Shown here one piece after another: positions 56,399-64,000 of a stretch of 64,000 nucleotides of DNA. The stretch lies in NCBI RefSeq assembly GCF_014041995.1, contig NZ_CP059492.1, positions 1 through 64,000 of the forward strand, read 5' to 3'. Origin of the DNA: Changpingibacter yushuensis (GTDB lineage Bacteria > Actinomycetota > Actinomycetes > Actinomycetales > Actinomycetaceae). The notes beneath the pieces were generated by a model. It did no database searches. It was not told the origin of the DNA and saw nothing but the letters and a program-made list of their open reading frames with translations. The translations under genes were made by a program, and so were the position numbers. Each line of letters opens with the position of its first letter. Within the stretch, counting starts at the first letter, position 1.

Positions 56399-57454
56399 TT
56401 ACGGAGAGACTTTTCCGCCATTGACGTGGAGCGTGGCTCCCGTGATGTATGACGCTTCGTTACTCGCAAGGAACACGTATGCGCCGGCCAGCTCCGCCGG
56501 CTGGCCCGCGCGGCCGAGCCACGTGTCCTCTCCAAAGTGTGGGAGTGCCTCAGGTGGCTGGCCAGGAGGGGGTTGTAGCGGAGTCCAGATGGGCCCGGGA
56601 GCTACTGCATTCACCCGGATTCCCTTGGGGCCAACTTGCTGGGCCAATCCCTTAGTGAACGCATTGATGGCGGCCTTGGTAGTGGCGTAATCCAGAAGGT
56701 GCCCGGAGGGGGAGTATGCCTGAATAGAAGTTGTGTTGATGATTGTGGCACCGCGGTTCATATGCGCCAATGCGTGTTTGGACAAAGTGAACATGGCTTT
56801 GATGTTCACATCAAAGGTCTCATCGATTTGATCTTCGGTCAGATCGGCGAGGTGCTCCACAGAGACTTGCCTGCCAGCGTTGTTGACGAGGATATCGATT
56901 CCGCCCATGAGGCCAACGGCCTTATCCACAAGTGAGTGCCGATACTCTGGGTCTAACAGGTTCCCGGGCAAACGATATATGGTCCCCACCTCGCCAGCAG
57001 ATCCCATCGCGCGGCCGGCGTTCTCGATTATTGAGGAGATCCGGTTGGCATCCGGTTCTTCACCCGGCAAGTAGGCCATGCACACAGTGGCGCCCTCGCG
57101 TGCAAAAGCGATAGTAATCGCTGCACCGATACCCGAATCGGCACCCGTGATGAGGGCTCGCTTGCCAGCTAGACGTCCGTGGCCGATGTACGTGCGTTCA
57201 CCGTGGTCGGCCTTGGGAATGAGATCCCGATCGAGCCCGGGCTCATCTTGGGAACGCCCTTGAGGTGCGCTGTGCACTGCCACATTCTCATCACCAGAGG
57301 CCCGTTCAGGAAGACTCGTGGCTGGCCCTTCGGCCAGAGCCCCGCCTTCACTGGCCCACTCGTGACCCTCCTCAACGTTGTACGCAGGATCTGAGGGTGG
57401 AGCGTCGTCGACGACGTCGTGCGTGTGCGGCTTTGGTGATCTTTCCTTTTTCAT
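56399..57454 (-). CDS. Short-chain dehydrogenase with N-terminal extension (stress-type SDR)
   Basis: A 351-residue SDR of the YhdF/YdaD-like group linked to general stress in other bacteria. Residues 1-95 are a hydrophilic, Asp/Glu/Pro-rich extension; the Rossmann domain has ITGADSGIGAAITIAFAREGA (about 101-121 motif TGxxxGIG), NNAGRQ, Ser in NTTSIQ and the catalytic YATTK (about 255). It lies alone between intergenic regions; no regulator is evident. Confidence 0.9.
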   Translation of the reverse strand: MKKERSPKPHTHDVVDDAPPSDPAYNVEEGHEWASEGGALAEGPATSLPERASGDENVAVHSAPQGRSQDEPGLDRDLIPKADHGERTYIGHGRLAGKRALITGADSGIGAAITIAFAREGATVCMAYLPGEEPDANRISSIIENAGRAMGSAGEVGTIYRLPGNLLDPEYRHSLVDKAVGLMGGIDILVNNAGRQVSVEHLADLTEDQIDETFDVNIKAMFTLSKHALAHMNRGATIINTTSIQAYSPSGHLLDYATTKAAINAFTKGLAQQVGPKGIRVNAVAPGPIWTPLQPPPGQPPEALPHFGEDTWLGRAGQPAELAGAYVFLASNEASYITGATLHVNGGKVSP

Positions 57455-57814
57455 CGTTCCCCTTTGTGTGAAGGTGTGAATCCGCGAGTATGGAGGTATG
57501 GGTTCCCAAGCACCTCTTCCTACTCATTGACTATGTCATAGCTCACAAAAGGCAACAAGAGTGCCGGGCGATCTGGTGACGAGCGGGCAGTCTTCGGTCC
57601 ACCCCAGAGGATTTCACGAATTCTGAGGGCATTCTTGGCTTGGTGCCTGACCTGCAGCGGTGTTAGCCTCGAACCATGTTTCATGTCTGCTTTAGCTGAT
57701 CCATCAGGGTTCATCACCCTACGCTGGATCTAAGAGAACATCCCACACGTCTGTCCGGTTGCTGGCGCTCCCTCTGCGCCTTCCGTACTGATCGATGTTT
57801 CGGAAAGCGGAACA
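57455..57814. other. Interval before ABC exporter pair, no clear gene
   Basis: A 360-bp divergent interval. I see no gene, long palindrome or firm promoter pair; GGAAAGCGGAA before ATG 57815 is the likely ribosome site. Confidence 0.45.
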
Positions 57815-59806
57815 ATGCCATATCCAGAGTCCTCTGGTTCATCTACGCAAAAACATCAAGGATTGGAAAGCACTTCCATGCCGCAAAAAGGCAACGGTGT
57901 GCGCCTCGGTCCGACTCCGTCCACATGGCCTCGTTTCATGCGCGAGCCGGTGACAGAGCCAGAGCAGGTTCCCACCTCACCACGCAAAATCATCGGGCAG
58001 CTCTTTTCCAGCAACTGGAAACTGCTACTCGGTTCTATAACAATTTCATCCCTGCTGTTTGTTGCAATGGCACTGTTGCCGCTGACGATCGGCAACATGC
58101 TCGACTCCGGGATTGAGCACGGCCTAACCAGCGCAATCGTTCCGAACGCGCTGTATACCGTGGGTCTCATCGTGGTTGTCGCGCTCTGCAGCATCCAAGA
58201 ACCCGTTGCCATCATCTTGTGGTTGCGGGGGACATGGCAGCCGATGCGGCGCCTGCTCCGAACAGTGTTCGGCCGCCGCACGGATGTTGGCAAGGAGATG
58301 CCATCAGGCGACATCGTCGCGGTGGTAACCACAGACGGCGACAAGCTGGGTCAGCTCATTGCATTCATTCCGGACGCAGTGGGTTCTGTTGTGGCGTTCG
58401 TAGTGGTGGCAGTACTCATGCTTAATGTGAATGTGCCGCTCGGGCTATTCGTGACGATCGGCATGCCCATCGTCCTGGCCATCATCACTCGCATCATTAA
58501 GCCGTTGAAGACGAAGATCACCGCGCAACGCGAAGAGCAAGGCAAACTCACAACGCTTGCCTCGGACGCCGTGGTCGGACTTCGTGTTCTGCGTGGAGTG
58601 GGTGGCGAGGATGTGTACAACGCAAAGTACCGCACTCAATCTGAGCAGGTGATGGAGGCTGGATTTAAGGTTGCATTTCAGCGTGCATTGCTCAATGCCG
58701 TTCAGACCGCAGGACCTGCGGTCTTCACGGCATGCGTAGTTGGGGCGGGCCTGTACCTCACCTACCAAGGCGAGATGACCACGGGCGAGTTGTTCTCCTT
58801 CTACGGATATACCGCCTTCCTGGCGATGCCGCTCAGCGCGATCTCCAACGCAATCCAGACCGGCACGCGAGGCTGGGTGGGCGCGAAGAAGATGTCGCGG
58901 CTCCTTTCCGCAACGCCGCTGGTCACCGATGCCGCCGTGGATCCAGAGGCGCCGGAAATCGATTGGCGCACCACCTCTTTGACTGACGCCACCTCCGGAG
59001 TCACGATTAGCGGCGGGAAAATCACTGCGCTCGTTTCGGATAATCCGGCAGCTTCTTCAGCCATCGCCACCCGTCTGACGAGGGTCGACGACGCCGATAC
59101 CACCTACGCGGGTGACATCGACTTGCGTTCAGTTCCGGTCAGTGAAGTGCGTGAGAACATCGTGCTTTCCGGCGCGATCGCTGAGCTTTTCACCGGCACG
59201 CTGCGTTCGGGGCTCCTTGGCCCAGAGGCGGCAGAGATCGATCCTCGTGGAGTTGACGAACAGATCGCGGATATTCATGCCCCAGGAGGCGAGACGCGCG
59301 CACTGTTTGACGAGCCGGAGTCAGATCATCCGGAGGACACCAAGCTTCATGAGGCGCTCTCCACTGCAGACGCTCATGACGTGTTGACCTCAGTGGATGG
59401 TGGGCTCGGGGGGCAGGTTGCCGAACGTGGCCGGTCTCTCTCAGGTGGTCAGCGCCAACGAGTCGCCTTGGCACGCGCTCTGACCCACGATCCGGCGATC
59501 GCAGTTTTGGTGGAACCCACCAGCGCGGTTGATTCGCACACGGAAGCTCGAATTGCGCAGCGCCTAGCCAGCAATCGCGCAGGTGAGACCACTGTTTTGG
59601 TGACTTCTTCTCCTTTGGTGCTCGACCAGTGCGATGAAGTCATCCTCATTGAGGAGGGCCACGAGGTGGCGCGCGGGCAGCACCATGCCATGCTGAAGGA
59701 TCCCCGCTACTACGCGGTCGTGCACCGAGAGGTGGGCCCATCTACTGATAAACCCGTGGACGTAAGTGCCGCCCAAGCCGGCATAAGCGGAAAGGAGGAA
59801 CGATGA
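57815..59806 (+). CDS. ABC exporter half-transporter with degenerate NBD (Walker-deficient)
   Basis: A 663-residue half-transporter. After a hydrophilic N-terminus of about 65 residues come six membrane segments (about 70-370) and an NBD. The Walker A position reads SDNPAASSA instead of GxxGxGKS/T, and Walker B reads IAVLVEPTSAVD, with Val for the Mg-binding Asp; yet the signature LSGGQRQR (about 545) is perfect. It cannot bind ATP normally on its own Walker side but can donate a signature. It overlaps the partner gene by 4 bp. A later ATG at 57878 also has a ribosome site. Confidence 0.87.
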   Translation: MPYPESSGSSTQKHQGLESTSMPQKGNGVRLGPTPSTWPRFMREPVTEPEQVPTSPRKIIGQLFSSNWKLLLGSITISSLLFVAMALLPLTIGNMLDSGIEHGLTSAIVPNALYTVGLIVVVALCSIQEPVAIILWLRGTWQPMRRLLRTVFGRRTDVGKEMPSGDIVAVVTTDGDKLGQLIAFIPDAVGSVVAFVVVAVLMLNVNVPLGLFVTIGMPIVLAIITRIIKPLKTKITAQREEQGKLTTLASDAVVGLRVLRGVGGEDVYNAKYRTQSEQVMEAGFKVAFQRALLNAVQTAGPAVFTACVVGAGLYLTYQGEMTTGELFSFYGYTAFLAMPLSAISNAIQTGTRGWVGAKKMSRLLSATPLVTDAAVDPEAPEIDWRTTSLTDATSGVTISGGKITALVSDNPAASSAIATRLTRVDDADTTYAGDIDLRSVPVSEVRENIVLSGAIAELFTGTLRSGLLGPEAAEIDPRGVDEQIADIHAPGGETRALFDEPESDHPEDTKLHEALSTADAHDVLTSVDGGLGGQVAERGRSLSGGQRQRVALARALTHDPAIAVLVEPTSAVDSHTEARIAQRLASNRAGETTVLVTSSPLVLDQCDEVILIEEGHEVARGQHHAMLKDPRYYAVVHREVGPSTDKPVDVSAAQAGISGKEER

Positions 59807-61545
59807 GATTACCTATCGCAAGTACGCGAACTATCCTGCACAAGCTCTCAGGCATTCTGCGCGAATACCGAGGAAAGTTTGTGTTGGTTGTGGCCCTACA
59901 GCTCTTTGTGGCGCTCGTCGCGGTTGTTAGCCCGTACCTCATCGGTGCCGCCATTGATGCCGTTTCACAAGGAACGAACTTCGGGTATATCCGGAACCTC
60001 GTCATCGTCCTGTTTGTTCTAGTCTTCGTTCAGGCCATCCTCTCCTTCTTTGGGGAACACGAAGCCATGAAGCTGGGCGAGCGGGTCTTCCTCGCTCTGC
60101 GTAACCGGGTGGTCTACGCAGTCACGCATCTGCCGCTCTCAGTTGTGGAGTCGGCGGGTACCGGCGACCTCCTTGGCCGCACCACACACGATGTGGACCG
60201 CGTGGCCGTGTTCGTCCAGCGTGGTATCTCCCGAGTGATCATCACAATCCTGACGATCGTGGTGACCATGGTGGCGGCGTTCGTGGCTGACCCGAGGGTC
60301 GGCGTCGTCGTCGTACTACCGATTATTCCGATGTACTTCATCATCAGGTGGTATGTGCGCCGTACGGTCCCGGCCTATCTCGCGGTATCTGCGCTGTGGG
60401 CGGGTTCTTCAGGCGTGGTCTCAGAGGCGATCGAACAAGGCGGCACGGTAGATTCGCTCGATTTGGGGCGCAATCGGATTTCGCGCATGGACACGCTGAT
60501 CCGGGAACTGTGGCGCAATGAGCGCTACACAGCTTGGATGCGGTTCCTGTTTATGATGCTCATGGTTCTAGCCGTGTATTCGCCTATGCTCATCACAGTG
60601 CTTTGGGGTGCGTTCCTCATGGGTCAAGGGCTCACGACGTTGGGTGCTGTAACCACTGTGGCGCTTTACGCCCAGCAGTTGCGTAGCCCATTGAACGAGT
60701 TGGGGTGGTGGGTTGACGAACTCCAGTTTGCTTCGGCGTCCTTCTCACGTATTTTCGGAGTGGAGGAGCTCAGCGATGAGTTGTCTGACGACGACGTCGC
60801 CGAAGAGCATCCTCGTGACGAAGAGTTGACGATCAAGGACGTGCGCTTCGCCTATCGCACAGGCGAAGAGGTGCTTCACGGCGTGAGCCTAGATGTACTT
60901 CCTGGCGAGACCTTGGCGATTGTGGGACCTTCGGGTGCTGGTAAGTCCACGCTCGGCCGCCTCATTGCCGGGATCAATCCACCAGAAGGTGGGCAGATCC
61001 AGGTGGGAGGTGCCGAAGTAACGCGTATTCCAGAGAAGGAACGCCACGCATCGGTCTCACTTGTGACTCAGGAACATCACGTGTTCGTGGGAACACTGGC
61101 TGACAACCTGCGGCTGGCGAAACCAGAAGCTACTGACGCCGAAATGTGTGAGGCCATGCGGTCGGTGGAGGCGGCTGAATGGCTTGAGTCTCTGGATAAT
61201 GGTTTGGAGACGAAGGTTGGCTCTGGTGGCGAGAAGCTGACGCCTGCTCAGGCACAGCAGATTGCGCTGGCACGCATCGTATTGCTCGATCCGCGCATCT
61301 TGGTGCTTGACGAAGCCACGTCACTTCTCGATCCGAATGCGGCCCGATCGCTCGAACGAGCGCTGGCTAATGTGTTGGCTGGGCGCACTGTCATATCGAT
61401 TGCGCATCGGCTCTACACTGCGCATGATGCCGATCGAGTGGCCGTCATGATTGATGGTGACCTAGCTGAGATCGGTAGCCACGATGAACTCATTGCGGCA
61501 AATGGGGAGTACGCCCATTTGTGGAATGTGTGGCAGCAGGACTGA
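59803..61545 (+). CDS. ABC exporter half-transporter with intact Walker motifs, divergent signature
   Basis: The 580-residue partner. It has six membrane segments and an NBD with perfect Walker A GPSGAGKST (about 376-384) and Walker B ILVLDEATSLLD, but the signature is LTPAQAQQ (LSGGQ expected). Thus the pair can form only one conventional composite site: this protein's Walker motifs with the other's LSGGQ. Substrate unknown; actinobacterial pairs of this kind may export lipids, peptides or siderophores. ATG 59803 lies in the upstream stop. Confidence 0.9.
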   Translation: MRLPIASTRTILHKLSGILREYRGKFVLVVALQLFVALVAVVSPYLIGAAIDAVSQGTNFGYIRNLVIVLFVLVFVQAILSFFGEHEAMKLGERVFLALRNRVVYAVTHLPLSVVESAGTGDLLGRTTHDVDRVAVFVQRGISRVIITILTIVVTMVAAFVADPRVGVVVVLPIIPMYFIIRWYVRRTVPAYLAVSALWAGSSGVVSEAIEQGGTVDSLDLGRNRISRMDTLIRELWRNERYTAWMRFLFMMLMVLAVYSPMLITVLWGAFLMGQGLTTLGAVTTVALYAQQLRSPLNELGWWVDELQFASASFSRIFGVEELSDELSDDDVAEEHPRDEELTIKDVRFAYRTGEEVLHGVSLDVLPGETLAIVGPSGAGKSTLGRLIAGINPPEGGQIQVGGAEVTRIPEKERHASVSLVTQEHHVFVGTLADNLRLAKPEATDAEMCEAMRSVEAAEWLESLDNGLETKVGSGGEKLTPAQAQQIALARIVLLDPRILVLDEATSLLDPNAARSLERALANVLAGRTVISIAHRLYTAHDADRVAVMIDGDLAEIGSHDELIAANGEYAHLWNVWQQD

Positions 61546-61558
61546 CGGTAGCAAGGAA

Positions 61559-61600
61559 AGAAGGGTTGGGAGGCCTCTGCGGAAGCCTCCCAACCCTTCT
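61559..61600. terminator. Bidirectional terminator between ABC pair and macrodomain gene
   Basis: A perfect 16-bp stem (61559-61574 with 61585-61600) and 10-nt loop between convergent genes. It probably serves both strands. Confidence 0.75.
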
Positions 61601-61625
61601 ATCTAGCTGGTGTGATACGCCGCGA

Positions 61626-62534
61626 TCAGTCTTCGATCCAGTTCGCAAGCAGATTGCTGTAGCGTTCTGCATCTTCATCTTCAAAGATGTTGAACACAAT
61701 GAGGCGAATAACCCCGGTGCCATGCTTGACAAGCCAACGATTGACTGTGGTCAGAGCAATGCTACTTGCCTCTTCAAAGGGGAACCCGTTCTCACCTGTG
61801 GAGAGTGCGCAGAACGAGACCGTGTGGATATCACCCTTCTCCAGCGCGAGGTCAAGGCATGAGGTGTAGCAGCTGGCGAGTGCCTCGCGGTCAGCATCTG
61901 TGATCACGCCGTTCTGAATGCGTGGACTGACGGTGTGTAACACGTACTTCGCTGGGAGGCAGTAGCCTCGGGTCAACTTGGCGCCGCCGATTTCTTCATC
62001 GGAGCCTTGAAGTTCATGAATGATCGCACAATCGTTGCGCAGCCAAGGGCCGGCTTGACCCTGAATATAGTTATCGATGCACGGGTGAAGCGAATTGCGG
62101 CAGCCCTGAAGATCGGGGAGCGCAGCGTTCACCACGGCGTCCACTACGAGTTCGCGAACGTCTCCACGCCACACTGCAACGTTTCGAGCTGAACCGTAAT
62201 CTGACTGCGGCCACATTTCATTGATCCGCATGAGGTTGGCGCCTGTGGTGCGGCCCAAGTGTGCGGAGTGGCGAACTAGGAGGCTCCGGATTGCGTTGGA
62301 GACTTCCTCAGGAAGTTCGCTGGGGGTGCGCTTCATCAGTTCCACACGAAGTGTGTTGAACAGGCCACTCATCGTGAAGACGGAGCGTTCTGGGCGCGGT
62401 TCGTCTAGCGGGCGGCCCTCGAGGCCGTTGAGCGCGACGTTAATGAGTTCGTCGAATGACCGCGGATCATTATCAGTGTCTGGGAGCGGCTCATCCAGGT
62501 GAATAGCGTCCCGATAAGCGGACAAGGGCAGCAT
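61626..62534 (-). CDS. Zinc-type macrodomain protein (ADP-ribosyl hydrolase candidate)
   Basis: A 302-residue protein with a helical N-terminal part (1-115) and a macrodomain (about 116-300). It has RGDVRELVVDAVVNAAL and the zinc-macrodomain signature LQGCRNSLHPCIDN, followed by GQAGPWLRNDC and STGENGFPFEEAS, as in the SirTM-linked Zn-macro family of Staphylococcus and Streptococcus. Those proteins remove ADP-ribose from a lipoylated GcvH-like partner. No SirTM, GcvH-L or lipoate ligase gene is near. AGGAG precedes ATG 62534. Confidence 0.85.
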   Translation of the reverse strand: MLPLSAYRDAIHLDEPLPDTDNDPRSFDELINVALNGLEGRPLDEPRPERSVFTMSGLFNTLRVELMKRTPSELPEEVSNAIRSLLVRHSAHLGRTTGANLMRINEMWPQSDYGSARNVAVWRGDVRELVVDAVVNAALPDLQGCRNSLHPCIDNYIQGQAGPWLRNDCAIIHELQGSDEEIGGAKLTRGYCLPAKYVLHTVSPRIQNGVITDADREALASCYTSCLDLALEKGDIHTVSFCALSTGENGFPFEEASSIALTTVNRWLVKHGTGVIRLIVFNIFEDEDAERYSNLLANWIED

Positions 62535-62647
62535 CTAGTGTCTCCTTCTATCGTTCTGACACCAATTTACCCGCCCCAGAGTGCCTGCGCAGATTGTGGG
62601 ACTCTTCCCTCACCGGATGTGTCTGTGGATCCAGCTACTCTTGAGCC

Positions 62648-63532
62648 ATGACAAACTGGCTTTCACCTGCTGATATCGCGGACATCCTAGGCCTACAGCC
62701 ACACGATGTCCTTGAAGGCTTGGCCAAGCTTCATCTGGCTGAAGGGTCGCACCCCACAGATTTGGCCGAACGTCACACTCTCGCGGGAACCCTCTTTGAA
62801 TCTGGGCGTCCCCAAACACTCTGGCACCCCGATACCCTCGATCTTCTCGAAGGCATCGGAATGCGTGCCTCTGCACCAGGGTTTCGCACACTGGACTCCG
62901 ATTTCTACTACGCCGATGATCTGTTTGGTGAGGAACTCGGGCTTGAGGTGGGATTGGCATCGGATACTGAAGGTGCGGCGGCGGTGCAGCCGTTGGCGGC
63001 GCAGGGTCCAAGTACCGTGAAAGCTCCCATAGGCGCGGCCGATGCACAACCGGTTACCGGGGAGGGTACCGGGCCGATCGGGAAAATCAAGCTGGGGTAC
63101 GCCGCCGTAGTCGCCACTGATGGTGCCTGTTCAGGAAATCCGGGGCCGGGCGGTTGGGCTTGGGTGGAACAGGTCAGTGGTGCGCGCAGCAGCGGTGGTG
63201 CCGCTCGCACTACCAACAACATTATGGAGCTCACGGCCCTCATTGAGGGACTTGAGTATGTGGGGCCAGCACCAGATCTGCTCATCCGTTGCGATTCGCA
63301 GTACGTGATCAACACGGTCACGAAGTGGGCACCCGCATGGCGTCGAAAGGGATGGAAGAAATCCGACGGCAAACCCGTGAAGAACCGCGAACTGGTGGAA
63401 CGATTGCTCAATCTTTATGAGAACCGTACTGGCCGCACTGACGTGGAATGGGTCAAGGGCCACGCAGGTGATCAGGCGAATGAGTTGTGCGACTCCCTCG
63501 CGGTAGCTGCCTCGCGAAAGTACGGGAAGTAG
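62648..63532 (+). CDS. rnhA: Ribonuclease HI with N-terminal extension
   Basis: Cuts RNA in RNA-DNA hybrids. The 294-residue protein has an N-terminal region of about 155 residues unrelated to RNase H, then the catalytic domain with TDGACSGNPGPGGWAW (Asp about 158), METAL-like IMELTALIEG (Glu about 199), RCDSQYVIN (Asp about 220) and GDQANELCDSLA (late Asp about 277). The extension looks like a predicted helical domain (MTNWLSPADIADILGLQ) of unknown role. It diverges from the macrodomain gene. Confidence 0.9.
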   Translation: MTNWLSPADIADILGLQPHDVLEGLAKLHLAEGSHPTDLAERHTLAGTLFESGRPQTLWHPDTLDLLEGIGMRASAPGFRTLDSDFYYADDLFGEELGLEVGLASDTEGAAAVQPLAAQGPSTVKAPIGAADAQPVTGEGTGPIGKIKLGYAAVVATDGACSGNPGPGGWAWVEQVSGARSSGGAARTTNNIMELTALIEGLEYVGPAPDLLIRCDSQYVINTVTKWAPAWRRKGWKKSDGKPVKNRELVERLLNLYENRTGRTDVEWVKGHAGDQANELCDSLAVAASRKYGK

Positions 63533-63551
63533 TGGGAAGTAGACTGAAACC

Positions 63552-64000
63552 ATGAATCTCACTCATCCGCCCGTGGCACGGAAAGTCCCCACGGAACGCC
63601 TGTTCCACGGTGATTCGTACACTGACAACTTCGAATGGTTCCGTGATAAGGCCAGCCCTGAGGTCATTGACCACCTCAATGCTGAGAACGCATGGACCTC
63701 CCAGAACACCGCTCACCTCGGGCCTCTGACGGAGAAGATCGTGGGCGAACTGGCTGCGCGTACGCAGGAGTCAGACATCGGCGTTCCTCAACGCGACGGC
63801 GATTGGTGGTACCTACGGCGCACGTGGGAGGGCAAGCAGTACCCGGCGGTATACCGCGTTCCTGCGCTGACGGAACTTCGTCCATCCCAAGCAGTGCTTC
63901 AGAGTGAAGCAGGTGAGCAGCTGGTATATGACGGCAACTCGTTGGCCGAAGGCCAGGAGTTCTTTGCCACCTCAGAGTTTGTTGCGTCGCCCAATGGAAA
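63552..64000 (+). CDS. ptrB: Oligopeptidase B (S9A) N-terminal part, cut by window edge
   Basis: An open reading frame from ATG 63552 runs off the window after 149 complete codons. PPVARKVPTERLFHGDSYTDNFEWFRDKASPEV matches the start of prolyl-oligopeptidase family oligopeptidase B proteins (split motifs at about 6-20 and 21-38). Only the start of the beta-propeller is visible; the catalytic triad lies outside. A cytosolic peptidase cleaving after basic residues is typical of the family. The ribosome site is weak. Confidence 0.85.
   Translation, partial: MNLTHPPVARKVPTERLFHGDSYTDNFEWFRDKASPEVIDHLNAENAWTSQNTAHLGPLTEKIVGELAARTQESDIGVPQRDGDWWYLRRTWEGKQYPAVYRVPALTELRPSQAVLQSEAGEQLVYDGNSLAEGQEFFATSEFVASPNG

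Noticed and set aside
59190-59474. Minus-strand frame in the ABC subunit
   Set aside because: It is the shadow of the NBD coding sequence and has no ribosome site.
1-64000. Mobile element, prophage or antibiotic biosynthesis island
   Set aside because: No transposase, integrase, phage structural or NRPS/PKS gene is present; composition is even.

Overview
The window is the replication-origin region of a moderately GC-rich actinobacterial chromosome. The evidence is the order dnaA-oriC-dnaN-recF-DUF721-gyrB-gyrA-DUF3566-tRNA-Ile-DLW39-tRNA-Ala, the crgA/sortase E/pabA/pknB-pbpA-rodA-pstP-fhaB-fhaA block, a ROK/polyphosphate-glucokinase-type sugar kinase, and CsoR copper control. Gene content and divergence fit the Actinomycetaceae (Arcanobacterium/Trueperella/Actinomyces relatives); genus is a guess. 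I see no prophage, insertion sequence, CRISPR array or rRNA.

Layout. 1-11150: replication core with DnaA boxes on both sides of dnaA. 11211-11642: tRNA-Ile, the 39-residue DLW-39 protein, tRNA-Ala and a terminator. 11729-15125: PepC-type aminopeptidase, then an NYN-domain protein coupled to a Cof-type HAD phosphatase. 15125-18506: copper unit (CsoR box, copZ, a small membrane protein, copA, csoR). 18645-22414: a heterodimeric ABC exporter. 22415-33240: a long, tightly coupled operon preceded by a promoter with palindromes, a 31-codon Cys-rich leader ORF and competing hairpins; it encodes a peptide-type ABC importer, an amidohydrolase, an M20 deacetylase/amidohydrolase, a Xi-class GST-like reductase and a GNAT fused to a second, Cys-less Xi-GST-like domain. 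33316-35123: ABC-2 drug/antibiotic-type transporter. 35472-43127: metabolic and regulatory genes (aldo/keto reductase, glucokinase, ROK regulator, NAD(P)-binding protein, zinc alcohol dehydrogenase, YhdH-type reductase, a repeat-containing membrane protein). 43359-44691: cyclophilin and rhomboid protease. 44767-44914: an unexpected second DnaA-box cluster. 45072-54770: cell-wall and Ser/Thr-kinase signalling block. 55342-61545: a two-segment membrane protein, tRNA-Leu, a stress-type SDR, and a heterodimeric ABC exporter whose two NBDs are degenerate in complementary ways. 61626-64000: zinc-type macrodomain protein, RNase HI with an N-terminal extension, and the start of an oligopeptidase B gene cut by the window edge.

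The most interesting unit is 22600-33240. The sequence shows a Cys-rich leader, attenuator-like alternative pairing, an importer and an N-acetyltransferase plus M20 hydrolase pair. This resembles the acetylate/cleave/deacetylate logic known for S-alkylcysteine salvage in Bacillus, but with Xi-GST-like proteins where Bacillus has a flavin monooxygenase. I infer a cysteine-regulated organosulfur uptake and salvage operon; the substrate is unknown.
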